Source: CAVPLM01 sp963713545
Lineage (GTDB): Bacteria; Actinomycetota; Thermoleophilia; RBG-16-64-13
Reading direction: 5' to 3'
Length of the DNA stretch: 64,000 nucleotides
NCBI GenBank assembly: GCA_963713545.1
Contig: CAVQME010000001.1
Location: 62,001-126,000, forward strand
The translations under genes were made by a program, and so were the position numbers. How positions within the stretch are numbered: the first letter of the stretch is position 1; every line of letters starts with the position of its first letter. Shown in pieces: positions 25,168 through 38,419 of this stretch. Under the pieces are notes generated by a model. It was not told where the DNA came from. It made no database searches and saw nothing but the letters and a program-made list of their open reading frames with translations.

Positions 25168-26350
25168 CTATGAGACGGTCCGTCCCGCCATCGGTTTCCC
25201 GAGCTTCCCGGTGGATCTCTGCCAGAGGAACTCGCGTATGAAATCGTCCAGCCCGCCATTGAGAACGGCGTCGACGTTGCCCTTCTCCAGATTGGTGCGA
25301 TGGTCCTTCACCAGAGTGTACGGGGCGAGCACATAAGATCGGATCTGGCTCCCCCAGGCTATCTCCTTCTGCTCCCCCTTTTCCCGGGCCAGCTCCTGCT
25401 CGCGTTTCTCGTGCTCGAGCAGGAGGAGCTTGCCGCGCAGCATGCGCATGGCCGTCTCCCGGTTCTGGATCTGGGAGCGTTCGTTCTGACACTGCACCAC
25501 GGTCTTCGTGGGGACGTGGGTGATCCTCACGGCCGAGTCGGTCTTGTTGACGTGCTGCCCACCCGCGCCCGAGGAGCGGTAGGTCTCGACCCTGAGGTCT
25601 TTCTCGTCGATGTCCAGCTCGACCTCCCCGTCGATGAGCGGAGCGACATCGACCGAGGCGAACGATGTGTGCCGCCGGCTGGCGGCGTCGAAGGGCGAGA
25701 TCCGCACGAGGCGGTGCACCCCCCGTTCGGCGGAGAGGAGCCCGTAGGCATTCTCGCCGTGCACGGTGAAGGTGGCGCTCTTGAGACCGGCCTCATCACC
25801 CTCGGACGCTTCGTTCAACTCCACGGCGAAACCTCGCGCCTGCGCCCAGCGCAGGTACATGCGGAGAAGCATCTCGGCCCAATCTTGGCTCTCGGTCCCC
25901 CCCGCTCCAGGGTGGATGCTCACTATGGCGTCGCCCGCGTCGAACTCCCCCGTGAAGAGACGCTGTTCCTCCAGATGCTCCACCGCCCGAGCGATCGCGC
26001 TCGCCACCCGTTCGGTCTCTTCCTCCAGCTCCTCAGGGACCTCGTCGCCGGAACCCTCTTCGCCGGCCATGTCAAGAAGGGTCTCAAGGTCGTCGACCTG
26101 GGAGGCGAGCGACTGGAAGTCGTCCAGCCGACTGCGCAGCCGGCTGTAGCGCGTGCTCACGGCCTGGGCGTGACTCTGATCGTCCCAGAAATCGGGGGCG
26201 CGCATCGCCTCCTCGAGAGCGGCGATGTCGCGCGTCAGCGCGTCGGGGTCAAAGATAGTCCCTTGCCCAGAGGAGCTTCTGACGGAACACCGCCAGCAGC
26301 TCTCGGTACTCGGCAAGGGACGCTGTCTGTCTCTCTGTCTTTTCAGCCAT
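25168..26350 (-). CDS. prfB: Peptide chain release factor 2, with programmed +1 frameshift
   Basis: The short first frame (ATG 26350) encodes 33 residues ending WARDYL and stops at an in-frame TGA (26249-26251). Reading CTT TGA C with a +1 shift joins it to DPDALTRDIAALEEAM and the rest of RF2. The total is about 393 residues, with the GGQ loop in SSGAGGQHVNKTD. RF2 ends translation at UGA and UAA and autoregulates through this site: low RF2 favours shifting. Gene callers that ignore the shift place the start wrongly. Confidence 0.95.
26249..26263 (-). promoter_or_regulatory. prfB programmed frameshift signal
   Basis: On the minus strand, an internal Shine-Dalgarno-like AGGG (26260-26263) is followed after 5 nt by the slippery CTT and the stop TGA followed by C. 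This is the classical RF2 autoregulatory site. Confidence 0.93.
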
Positions 26351-26360
26351 CTTCCCGGGG

Positions 26361-26389
26361 AGTATAGCCTAGGCTGGATGATATGTCCC
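26361..26389 (-). promoter_or_regulatory. prfB promoter
   Basis: -35 GGGACA (26384-26389) and -10 TATACT (26361-26366) are 17 nt apart. The -10 ends 10 nt before the ATG, so the leader would be only a few bases or absent. Confidence 0.55.
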
Positions 26390-26501
26390 CTTTGCAGGAA
26401 CGATCGGGTCCATAAAGGCGGTGCCGGCCGGGGCCTGGACCGGTGGCCGGGGCCGAGCCGAGCGCCCGCGTCGTCTCAGAGCCTGCCGGCCGGCGGGCGG
26501 C

Positions 26502-29129
<2,628 letters not shown>

Positions 29130-29248
29130 CGACTGCGCCTCTCCCTGGTCATCGTCCCGACCGACGGCGAAGTCCTGCCCAGCATGGCGATGGTGACCAC
29201 GCCGGCGGCCGGCAGGTCGGTGGCTGAGCGCCGGCCGGCACTCCGGCC

Positions 29249-29265
29249 CGGCGGTGAATCCGCCG
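29249..29265. other. Small hairpin between hpf and secA
   Basis: Perfect 6-bp arms CGGCGG and CCGCCG flank a 5-nt loop. Just beside it (about 29200-29240) GCCGGC-rich inverted sequences can form a larger hairpin. Without a T-tract this may be partial termination or attenuation after hpf. Confidence 0.4.
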
Positions 29266-29294
29266 AGCGTCCGTAAGGCAGCTGAAGAGCGCCG

Positions 29295-29861
29295 TCAGCT
29301 CTGAGCTTCGATAAGCCCGTAGTTTCCGTCCCGGCGACGATACACCACCGCCGTTTCTTGCGTCTCTGAGTTGGTGAACACGTAGAAGTCATGGCCCACC
29401 AGCTCTAGCTGCAGGGCAGCTTCTTCCGGGGCCATAGGCTTGATCATGAACTGCTTAGTCTTGACGATCTTGGGCGTGACTGCTTCTTCGTCCAGTTCCT
29501 CCGTCTCCTCGGGAATCTCGAAGCCTTCAGAAACGAACGTCTCTTTGTGCGCGCCCTGAGAGCGAGCTACCAGCTTGCCCCGGTACTTCTTCACCTGACG
29601 TTCGAGCTTCGCGAACACCAGGTCGATGGAAGTGTACATGTCCGGCGAGGCCTCTCGGGCTCTGATGACGGGGCCCTTGGTGAAGATGGTGACTTCCACC
29701 ACCTGGTTCGCAGGATTGCTGGGGTTCTTCTCGGTCCACAACTCCACTTCGCACCGTGACCCGTTCGCCAGGTATTTACTCAGGCGTCCGATCTTCTCCT
29801 CGGCATAAGCGCCGACGGCGTCCGTGAGGACTAGATTCCTGCCTTTGACCGTGAGATTCAC
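29295..29861 (-). CDS. hpf: Ribosome hibernation promoting factor, long form
   Basis: The 188-residue protein has the N-terminal S30AE/RaiA domain (about 1-105: MNLTVKGRNLVLTDAVGAYAEEKIG) and the C-terminal dimerisation domain (about 125-185: KQFMIKPMAPEEAALQLELVGHDFYVF). The long form makes 100S ribosome dimers in stationary phase. The start is GTG 29861 with AGGAG upstream. Confidence 0.95.
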   Translation of the reverse strand: MNLTVKGRNLVLTDAVGAYAEEKIGRLSKYLANGSRCEVELWTEKNPSNPANQVVEVTIFTKGPVIRAREASPDMYTSIDLVFAKLERQVKKYRGKLVARSQGAHKETFVSEGFEIPEETEELDEEAVTPKIVKTKQFMIKPMAPEEAALQLELVGHDFYVFTNSETQETAVVYRRRDGNYGLIEAQS

Positions 29862-29912
29862 GCCGGTCCTGCTCCTTGACTCGTCATATGGATCTTCCCC
29901 TGAGACCTGGGG

Positions 29913-29950
29913 CTTTCACTCCCTGGTCTTCGTCTGGGGAGCGGTGAAAG
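29913..29950 (-). terminator. Hairpin after comF, possible terminator
   Basis: Arms CTTTCAC (29913-29919) and GTGAAAG (29944-29950), extended inward by TCCC/GGGA, start 17 nt past the comF stop on the minus strand. There is no strong U-tract, so termination is plausible but not certain. Confidence 0.45.
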
Positions 29951-29966
29951 ATACCACATCCCTCCT

Positions 29967-30803
29967 TCAATCGTGCCCCTCCACCGTGCTCCCCACCGCC
30001 CGGGAGAAGGTGAAGACATACACTGGTATTCCCGTACCCGCGACGAGGACAGAAGACACCTCTTGGGCCGTCGCTCCAGTGGTGTACACGTCGTCCACCA
30101 GAACGATCGCCTCGACGTTTGTGAAGCCTGGGTCGAACAGAGCCGCCTCGGCCGGCCTCAGCACGAAGGCGCCACGCAGGTTGCTCTGCCGTCCGGCTTT
30201 GCCCAGCTCTTTCTGATGCCTGGTGGCCGTCTTCTTCTCGACCAGATCGGCTGCCAGCACCGGTGATGAGCCGCCGGCCAACGCTCGGGCAAGCACCTCC
30301 GCCTGGTTGTATCCTCGCTCCCGGCGCGCGGCTCGATGCGACGGGACCCAGGTGACCAGCACCCGGTCGCCCGCGCCCACTGAAGACAGGTACTCGGTGA
30401 AAGCCGGCCCGGCTAGTTCGGACATCAACCGGCCGAGCACGGGCTGCCCGCCGAACTTGAACCCGGCCACCAGTGACCGGGCCGCTCCTTGATGGCGAAA
30501 AGCGCTCCTGACGCCGGAGTAGCTGATGTCGGAACTCATGCAGTGAGAACAGCGGCCGGCGACGAGAGGCCGCGGACCCGGCTCGCCGCATCGGGGGCAA
30601 GCGTCCGGACCTATCTCGACGAGGGTGCCGCGACAGGAGGAACACAGGTAGGTCTCGAAGTCACGACAGCCCACACACCGGGGAGGGAAAAGGACGGAAA
30701 GCACGGGCTCCCCCACCGAATCGCGCCACCATCCGGCCACTCGGGCGATACTCCGGATGGCGCCGGCGCCGCGCTGCGACTCTACGGCGTGCTCAACCAC
30801 CAT
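29967..30803 (-). CDS. ComF-family phosphoribosyltransferase-like protein
   Basis: The 278-residue protein has an N-terminal zinc finger with CxxC pairs (PRCVGC, CSSC, CPRCG, CSHC, about 42-88) followed by a type I PRTase domain with the PRPP loop VLVDDVYTTGATAQE near residue 235 and RGYNQAEVLARAL. ComF proteins act in DNA uptake in competent bacteria; in others the role is unclear. The start overlaps the nucleotidyltransferase 3' end by 11 nt. Confidence 0.92.
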   Translation of the reverse strand: MVVEHAVESQRGAGAIRSIARVAGWWRDSVGEPVLSVLFPPRCVGCRDFETYLCSSCRGTLVEIGPDACPRCGEPGPRPLVAGRCSHCMSSDISYSGVRSAFRHQGAARSLVAGFKFGGQPVLGRLMSELAGPAFTEYLSSVGAGDRVLVTWVPSHRAARRERGYNQAEVLARALAGGSSPVLAADLVEKKTATRHQKELGKAGRQSNLRGAFVLRPAEAALFDPGFTNVEAIVLVDDVYTTGATAQEVSSVLVAGTGIPVYVFTFSRAVGSTVEGHD

Positions 30804-31794
30804 CGCCCGGTGTGGCCGAGCTTCGGCCCACGACGCCGTCGATAAGCAGCGAGCGCTCAGGGAGAAGAGAACCGGGTAGCACCAGGCTCCTCGCCACGTG
30901 CGCCCCGTCCTCCAGCACGCACCCTTCTCCTATCACCGTGGGGCCCTCGACCACGACTTCGTCGCCCAACACCGCCCCCCGCCCGATAGCAACCGGCGGC
31001 TCGATCCGCACCGTCTGGGCCATGGTCACCCCTGTCTCCAGCCACACCCCGGGGCGGATCTGATCCCCCGGGATCTCGATCTCCACCAGACCCTCGAGCG
31101 CGTCGGCGTTGCCCAGCACGTACTCGCCCAGATTGCCCACGTCGCTCCAGTAACCGCCCACGCTGTGAGCGTGAAAGGGGATCCGCTGCCGGAGAAGATC
31201 GGGAAACACCCGGCGTCCGAAATCATCGAACTGAGCCGGCGGGATATGGGAGAAGATCCCGGGCTCGAACACGTATATGCCGCAGTTGCACAGCCGCGAA
31301 CGGGCCTCCTCCCTGGTGGGCTTCTCCTGAAAGCCCACCACCTTGTCGTCGTCATCGGTCACGACCACCCCGTAGAGGCTCGGGTCGGACACTTCTTTGA
31401 CCGCCAGAGTCGCTACGGAACCATACCGCCGGTGGGCAGCCACCAGTCCGGTCAGGTCGATGTCGGTGAGAGCGTCTCCGCTCATCACCAGGAAGGTGCC
31501 GTCTCTCAGAAAGCCTTCGTTGTTCTTGACCCCGCCCGCCGTGCCCAGGAGGTCCGGCTCGAACGAGTAGGTGAGGCTCATGTCCATCCAGGTTCCGTCG
31601 CCGAAATGGTCGGTGATCACGGAGGGCATGTGATGGAGGTTGATGACGGCCTCCCGGAACCCATGACGGTACAGCAGGCGAAGGATGTGATGGAGCGCGG
31701 GCCGATTGACGACGGGGACCATGGGCTTCGGCAGGATGTCGGTGAGCGGGCGAAGCCGTGTCCCTTTCCCGGCGGCCATGATCATAGCCTTCAT
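30793..31794 (-). CDS. Sugar-phosphate nucleotidyltransferase (GDP-mannose/dTDP-glucose pyrophosphorylase type)
   Basis: The 333-residue protein has the N-terminal nucleotidyltransferase signature MAAGKGTRLRPLTDILPKPMVPV, the sugar-binding GTAGGVKNN and metal-binding MSGDALTDIDL. The C-terminal left-handed beta-helix repeats have hexapeptides such as IGRGAVLGDEVVVEG. It makes a nucleotide sugar, probably for cell-envelope glycans; the exact sugar is not resolved. ATG 31794 has GGAGG 4 nt upstream. Confidence 0.9.
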   Translation of the reverse strand: MKAMIMAAGKGTRLRPLTDILPKPMVPVVNRPALHHILRLLYRHGFREAVINLHHMPSVITDHFGDGTWMDMSLTYSFEPDLLGTAGGVKNNEGFLRDGTFLVMSGDALTDIDLTGLVAAHRRYGSVATLAVKEVSDPSLYGVVVTDDDDKVVGFQEKPTREEARSRLCNCGIYVFEPGIFSHIPPAQFDDFGRRVFPDLLRQRIPFHAHSVGGYWSDVGNLGEYVLGNADALEGLVEIEIPGDQIRPGVWLETGVTMAQTVRIEPPVAIGRGAVLGDEVVVEGPTVIGEGCVLEDGAHVARSLVLPGSLLPERSLLIDGVVGRSSATPGDGG

Positions 31795-31888
31795 GCTGCC
31801 TCCTTCCTGCGACGCCGTCGGACGCGCCGCGGTCGATGGTCGGGGTTGGCGGGCCCGCGGCCATGGCCGCACTGCCCACCGACGCCGA

Positions 31889-33061
31889 CTAGGTCCTGCG
31901 CCTCCCAGATGTGGCTTCCAGTCGCTCCAGACTTGCCGCGTACGGCGGGAAGGCCACACCCCGCTCGGTGACTATGGCAGTCACGTTGGCGGCGGGAGTC
32001 ACATCGAACGCGGGATTGCGCACGCGCACGCCCGGCGGAGCCCAGCGCACTCCCCCGAAACCGGTGACCTCCGAAGCGGCGCGCTCCTCGATGGGGATAG
32101 CGCTCCCATCGGCCAGCGATCGATCGACCGTGGAGAACGGGGCAGCCACGTAGAAGGGTATCCCGTGCTCCCGAGCCAAAACGGACACCGTGTAGGTGCC
32201 GATCTTGTTGGCGAGATCGCCATTGGCGGTGATGCGGTCGGCCCCCACCACCACGTGAGTGACGAGCCCCCGGCTCATGAAGTGCCCAGCCATGCCGTCG
32301 GTGATCAGTTCCACGGAGATCCCCTCCCGCAACAGCTCCCAGGCGGTCAGCCGGGCGCCCTGGAGCAGCGGCCTGGTCTCGTCGGCCAAGACACGCAGAC
32401 GGGGATGGCGGGCATGCACCGATTTGATGACCCCCAGAGCCGTCCCGTAGCCTGCAGTGGCAAGGGCTCCCGCATTGCAGTGCGTCAGTATCACCAACTC
32501 GTCTCCCTGGATCAGCTCGGCCCCATACTCGCCGATCGCCCGGCACGAGGCCAGGTCGTCCTCGTAGATGTCCACCGCCCGCCGCTCCATCTCTACGGCG
32601 ATCTCCACTGGAGTCAGATCCTCCCTGCTCCAGATGCGCTCCATCTCCGCGAGCGCCCAGGGCAGGTTATAGGCGGTGGGCCGAGTCTCGAATAGGCCTT
32701 TCGACGCATCTTGAAGCGAGGCCCGGAAGCCGGCGGGCTCGCCGGCGCTGGCGCGCAACGCGGCCCGCGCCGCCAGCGCCATCCCCATGCCGGCAGCAAC
32801 ACCAAGGGCAGGAGCTCCGCGGATCGCCATCGTGCAGATAGCGTCCGCCACCTCCTCCCATGTGTGGCAGCGCAGGTACACCTCCTCGAGCGGCAACCGG
32901 CGCTGGTCGATCATCACCACAACGCCATCCTGCCACTCCACGGTCTTCACGAGGCCGGCACTGTCCGGCCTGTCGGCGCCGTCGAGCGGGCCGTCGGGTA
33001 GGCCGCCGCCCTCGAGTCCACCGGCGCCTTCCGTGTTCCAAGGCTCGGCCACTTCTGCCAC
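31889..33061 (-). CDS. mtnA: S-methyl-5-thioribose-1-phosphate isomerase
   Basis: The 390-residue eIF-2B-alpha-like isomerase has IRGAPALGVAAG, the catalytic Cys in LTHCNAGALATAGYGTALG and the catalytic Asp in VVGADRITANGD. It converts MTR-1-P to MTRu-1-P in methionine salvage. The first 37 residues (Gly/Asp-rich) are not conserved; GTG at about residue 38 (VKTVEWQDG) is a possible alternative start. It lies 5 nt after ahcY. Confidence 0.93.
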   Translation of the reverse strand: MAEVAEPWNTEGAGGLEGGGLPDGPLDGADRPDSAGLVKTVEWQDGVVVMIDQRRLPLEEVYLRCHTWEEVADAICTMAIRGAPALGVAAGMGMALAARAALRASAGEPAGFRASLQDASKGLFETRPTAYNLPWALAEMERIWSREDLTPVEIAVEMERRAVDIYEDDLASCRAIGEYGAELIQGDELVILTHCNAGALATAGYGTALGVIKSVHARHPRLRVLADETRPLLQGARLTAWELLREGISVELITDGMAGHFMSRGLVTHVVVGADRITANGDLANKIGTYTVSVLAREHGIPFYVAAPFSTVDRSLADGSAIPIEERAASEVTGFGGVRWAPPGVRVRNPAFDVTPAANVTAIVTERGVAFPPYAASLERLEATSGRRRT

Positions 33062-33066
33062 CCTAT

Positions 33067-34312
<1,246 letters not shown>

Positions 34313-34326
<14 letters not shown>

Positions 34327-35011
34327 CGGGTATCTCCCTTCCCTCGGTACACGTCAACACAGCCGCGGCCACCCGCAGACCCAGGTGAGCCATCACGATG
34401 ACCACGGGCGCCAACTCGACACTCACCCCCGCGCACCCCACGAGGCGGACCATTTCTTTCTCGTGGTCGCTCAGGCGGCGGTCATCGAACACCCCGGCGA
34501 CTATCCCAGAGACTACTATCATACCCTCGCTGGGGATGCCCTTGCCGGGTCCGTTCTCGGAGGTCTCGACTGCGCGCCCGGCCAGACGTGCGGTCACGAG
34601 TTCGGGAGCGTAGACCCCGGTCATGCTCGGGAAGCGCGGGCCAAGGGAGTCGTCATTCGGTCCGGTGAGCGGTGAACGCCAGGTGAGACCGGCATGGTCG
34701 GTCACGGCTATCACCGGGCCCGCGCCTGCGGCGCGGGCCCCCTCCCGCGCAGCCGCCGGCCGGCCGACGCACACGTAGCCCACCACCCCTTCCCCCGGTT
34801 TCTCAGCCGCCGCCCAGCGTTCAGGCCGGTCCCCCAGCACCGCTTCCCTCAGCAGGGCGACCTCCGCCTCGCTCAGACGGCGAGACAGGTCGCCGACGCC
34901 CGCCGCGCGCAAAGAGGCCACTGTGCCGCCGGGACCGGCCAGGCGGCCGGCCAGGTCCGTCGCGAGCGCCCGCGGGCCCACCTCGGCCCGAGGGCTCACC
35001 AACACTCTCAT
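34313..35011 (-). CDS. Degenerate purine-nucleoside-phosphorylase-like protein
   Basis: The 232-residue protein shows PNP-family similarity in its middle: TDHAGLTWRSPLTGPNDD, GPRFPSMTGVYAPEL and later AGVSVELAPVVIVMAHLGLRV, matching the PNP pattern DHINLxGxNPLxGPND, GPRFPDMxxxYDPEL and AVGMSTVPEVIVARHLGLRV. It lacks the N-terminal phosphate loop, the GPSYET stretch (here GIVAGVFDD) and the base-binding Asn (here Cys). Wedged between an LCP gene (ATGA overlap) and ahcY-mtnA, it occupies the place of an MTA or adenosine phosphorylase but may be inactive or altered. Confidence 0.7.
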
Positions 35012-36894
35012 TCGGCCGGGATGGTCAGCATCGACTGGGCAACCGCCAGCAACTCCTCCTTGCTGAGAAGATGCGACAAGGTGTTGGAGACCCAGTACAA
35101 CACCCCGTCGGCCTTCCACCAGACGCGCTCTACCTTCTGGTTGGTGCCGACGATGGTGAAAGTCGTACCGTGCTGGCGGACCTCCACGCCTTTCCCGGCA
35201 GCGGGAGCGTCCAGCCACGTGGTCTCCGTGATGCCCATGTACTGATCGGTATAGTCGCCTTCCTCGATGAGACGGTACAGCATCTTGAAAGCGGGTTTGT
35301 CGCCACCGTCAGCACCCTCATCGATATCGTAGGTGGCACCTTCGGTGGGCATGCGCTCCACGAAGAAGTAGTCCTCAGGCAGATAGGCCGGCGCCTGCAC
35401 GGCGAACGGGACCATCTGAGCGATCCTCTTCCACCCACCGGCGTCGGGAATGTTGTCAGGATTCGGAGGCAGAGCGTACTCAGAGGGAAGCGAGAAGTCC
35501 TCGCCCAGGAAGATGGTGACGCGCTCCAGCGAGCTGTTCTTCTTCACGGACTCGGCGCCGACGACCTTGGCTAGTTCCTTGGCCTCCGCCGACAGGCCGG
35601 ACGGATACTCGACCGACGTGGCTCTCTGCGCGGACCGGTCGGCGTTCGCTACCGCCAAGACTGAGGCTCCCAGGCTCTCCAACCATTCGCCGGCAGCCGC
35701 CGCCTCTCCCACTCGGCCGTTCGCGTTGAGCACGTCGACCTCCCTGCCCGTAAGGTCGGCCGCGACTTCCGTCGTGCCGCTGGACGAGGCGGCGTCCTCG
35801 ACCGTGGTCGCCGTGGAACCCGCGGCTCCCGAGGCGACCTGCCCCGACATTGGCGGCGTGAGGAAATCGGTAACCGCCTCGGCGATGGTCTCTTCGTCGA
35901 TGAGCACGTACGAAGCCCCTCCTATGGTCTCGGTGGCCCCGACCATGCTGATCTGCCGGATGCGGCCGCCATCGAGACCGATCCCCCAGTAGGCGAGCTT
36001 TAGGATGTCGTTGGCACCCAGATCGGTGTCTACGTTCTTGAAGAGGGCGCCGACCAACTTGGGCAACTTGAAGGGCAGGTCCCACCCCATCGCCTGCTCG
36101 CGCACCGCGGTCAGGAAACGCTGTTGCCGCTCCATGCGGCCGAAGTCCATGTTCTGGTCATGCCTGAAGCGAACGTAGTCGAGGGCCTGGTCGCCGTCCA
36201 GCAACTGATAGCCGGGAGGAAGCTTGATCAGTTCCCACTCGGCGTTGTCGTTGTAGTACCGCCGGTCGACATCCACATACACCCCACCCAGCGAGTTGGT
36301 GACGTCCCTGAAAGCGTCGAAGTCGATCTCCAGGTAGTGGTCGACGTCGACCCCGGTCACCTGCTCCACCGTCCGGATGGTGAGAGCCGGGCCTCCGTAC
36401 GCGTAGGCGGCATTGATCTTCGCCAACCCATGGTCGGGCACCCTGACCCTGAGGTCGCGCGGCAACGAAAGGACGGAGAGGTAGTCCCGGTCGGGGTCGA
36501 CGTGCACGAGGATGATGGTATCGGACCGACCGGAGTCACCCTCCCCGCCCTCTTCGCTCTCCCGGCGGTCTGATCCCAGAACCAGCAGATTCATCCCCGT
36601 AGGGTCATCAGGAACGTCTGGCTCTTCTTGAGCCTTAGTTTCAGCGGCAGGCTCGGCCGCGGAGACGGTGGTCGTGCTCGGCTCCTCCGCCAAGACGGCC
36701 CTGACCTCTTCCGAAACCCGCTCGTTGGCTCCCGCGACCTGCTGCCGGAACCAGAGATACGAACCTCCCGCCACCAGCAGCGTAACCACGCAGACGCCGA
36801 CCAGAGACCACAGGAGGACGCGCTTCCACCCTCCTCTGCCTCGGCCCTCCACCGGATACACGGTGTACGGCTTGTCAGTCAGCGCCGGCTCCAC
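35008..36894 (-). CDS. LytR-CpsA-Psr protein with LytR_C and C-terminal DUF4367-like domain
   Basis: The 628-residue protein has a cytoplasmic N terminus, one TM (about 26-48) and an LCP phosphotransferase domain (about 100-300) with SDTIILVHVDPD, LSLPRDLRV, LGGVYVDVDRRYYND and DYVRFRHDQNMDFGRMERQQRF. A LytR_C domain (about 385-470, VDVLNANGRVGEAAA) and a C-terminal module (about 495-628, YLPEDYFF to EELLAVAQSM) resembling DUF4367 follow. LCP enzymes attach glycopolymers to peptidoglycan. It is a tandem paralogue of the upstream gene and overlaps its 3' end by 20 nt. Confidence 0.9.
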   Translation of the reverse strand: MEPALTDKPYTVYPVEGRGRGGWKRVLLWSLVGVCVVTLLVAGGSYLWFRQQVAGANERVSEEVRAVLAEEPSTTTVSAAEPAAETKAQEEPDVPDDPTGMNLLVLGSDRRESEEGGEGDSGRSDTIILVHVDPDRDYLSVLSLPRDLRVRVPDHGLAKINAAYAYGGPALTIRTVEQVTGVDVDHYLEIDFDAFRDVTNSLGGVYVDVDRRYYNDNAEWELIKLPPGYQLLDGDQALDYVRFRHDQNMDFGRMERQQRFLTAVREQAMGWDLPFKLPKLVGALFKNVDTDLGANDILKLAYWGIGLDGGRIRQISMVGATETIGGASYVLIDEETIAEAVTDFLTPPMSGQVASGAAGSTATTVEDAASSSGTTEVAADLTGREVDVLNANGRVGEAAAAGEWLESLGASVLAVANADRSAQRATSVEYPSGLSAEAKELAKVVGAESVKKNSSLERVTIFLGEDFSLPSEYALPPNPDNIPDAGGWKRIAQMVPFAVQAPAYLPEDYFFVERMPTEGATYDIDEGADGGDKPAFKMLYRLIEEGDYTDQYMGITETTWLDAPAAGKGVEVRQHGTTFTIVGTNQKVERVWWKADGVLYWVSNTLSHLLSKEELLAVAQSMLTIPAE

Positions 36895-38419
36895 TCGGGA
36901 TCTCGATCATCGACTCGGCCACCTGCAGGAGCTGCGTTCTGTTCATCACGTAGGACAAGGTGTTGGAGACCCAGTACAGCACATCGTCCTTCACCCACCA
37001 GATGCGTTCAGTCCTCTGATCGGTTCCCACGAAGGTGTAGGTGATCCCATTCCTCTGCACTTGCGTGCCTGCGCCGGCCGCCGGCGCGTCGAGCCACGTG
37101 GTCTCCATGATGCCCATGTACTGGTCGGTCTCCGTTCCCTCCACGTTGGTAAGCCTGTAGACCATCTTGATGGCCGGCTCGGTCTTGTCGCCATCCACGA
37201 CAATATAGTATGCGCCTCCCTCCACCGGCATCCTGTCCACGTATCCGTAGCCCTCGGGAAGATAGCCGGGGGCAAGCACCGGGAAGGGGGCGGCCGCGGC
37301 CAGTTGGCCCCACAGCCGGCTGTTGGCGATCTCGTCGGGATCGGTGATGAATGACTGTGTGCTCTCAGTGGTAGTCGTGGACGAGGGTGAGGCGGCCTCT
37401 GTCCCGCCCTCGGGGGAGCCGCTGGAAGCGGTGGTCTCGTCGCCGGTGGACCCTTCCGGAGCCGTCATCAGCTTCTGGACCGCCTCCTCCACTGTGCCCT
37501 CTTCGGGAATCACGTAGGAGACGCCGTCGCGCTCCTGGATATCGCCGATGATAGTCACCTGGCGGATGCGGGAGCCGTCAAGGCGTGCGCCCCAATAGGC
37601 CAGCTCCAGGACCTGATTGGTGTCCAGAGTGGTCACGAGGTTCTCGAAGAGCGCGCCCACCACACCGGGAAGATCGAGGAGCAGGTTCCAGCCCATTGCC
37701 TGCTCCCTTACAGCGGTTATGAAGCGCTGCTGACGGTCCATGCGCCCGAAGTCATAGTTGGAGTCGTTCCTAAAACGCACGTAGTCGAGGGCGCTGGGTC
37801 CGTCGAGCAACTGATATCCGGGAGAGATCTTGATGAGGTCGAACTCGGGGTTGTCGTTGTAGTAGCGCCGGTCGATGTCCAGGTATACCCCGCCAAGGGA
37901 ATCGACGATGTCACTGAAGGCCTGAAAGTCGACCTGCACGTACTCTTCGATGTCGACCTGGGTCAGTTGCTCCACGGTCTGGATGGTCAGCTCCGGGCCC
38001 CCCTGGGCATACGCCGCGTTCAGCTTCTCGATGCCCTGGCCCGGCACCTCGACCCGCAGGTCGCGAGGCAGGGAGAGCATCGAGAGGTAGTCCTCTTCGG
38101 GGTCGGCGTGGACCAGTATCACCGTGTCGGAGCGGGTCTCCTCTCCTTCGTTCGTCGGGCGCTTGTCGGCCCCGAGGACGAGGATGTCCACGCCCGTAGG
38201 CGTGCCGATGGATCCCTCGAACGTCGACCCTAACGCGTTCTCGATGCCGGAATCGCTCGTATGTGTGCTATCAACGAGCCGGTTGAGCCAGAGGTAGGAG
38301 CCACCCACCACGGCCAGTACCACCACCGCGAAGCCCACCACGGACCAGAGGACGATGCGGCGCGTCCGCCGTTTCTGCAGTCGGTCGACCCTATAGACAG
38401 TGTATGACTTACCGTTCAG
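36875..38419 (-). CDS. LytR-CpsA-Psr protein with C-terminal DUF4367-like domain
   Basis: This paralogue of the downstream LCP gene shares the LCP domain (SDTVILVHADPE, LSLPRDLRVEVP, LGGVYLDIDRRYYND, RNDSNYDFGRMDRQQRF) and the C-terminal module (YLPEGYGYVDRM to LLQVAESMIEIP), but lacks LytR_C. The first standard start is GTG 38341, which would begin inside the TM helix. Upstream in frame the encoded peptide KSYTVYRV...VLWSVVG matches the N terminus of the paralogue (KPYTVYPV...LLWSLVG), so translation probably starts earlier. CTG 38419, with GGAG 7 nt upstream, is the best candidate. This gives 514 residues. Confidence 0.85.
   Translation of the reverse strand: MNGKSYTVYRVDRLQKRRTRRIVLWSVVGFAVVVLAVVGGSYLWLNRLVDSTHTSDSGIENALGSTFEGSIGTPTGVDILVLGADKRPTNEGEETRSDTVILVHADPEEDYLSMLSLPRDLRVEVPGQGIEKLNAAYAQGGPELTIQTVEQLTQVDIEEYVQVDFQAFSDIVDSLGGVYLDIDRRYYNDNPEFDLIKISPGYQLLDGPSALDYVRFRNDSNYDFGRMDRQQRFITAVREQAMGWNLLLDLPGVVGALFENLVTTLDTNQVLELAYWGARLDGSRIRQVTIIGDIQERDGVSYVIPEEGTVEEAVQKLMTAPEGSTGDETTASSGSPEGGTEAASPSSTTTTESTQSFITDPDEIANSRLWGQLAAAAPFPVLAPGYLPEGYGYVDRMPVEGGAYYIVVDGDKTEPAIKMVYRLTNVEGTETDQYMGIMETTWLDAPAAGAGTQVQRNGITYTFVGTDQRTERIWWVKDDVLYWVSNTLSYVMNRTQLLQVAESMIEIPSGAGAD

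Noticed and set aside
25168..26316. prfB as a single 382-codon frame starting at 26316
   Set aside because: The first 22 codons are out of frame with the conserved RF2 leader. The programmed frameshift gives the correct N terminus at 26350.
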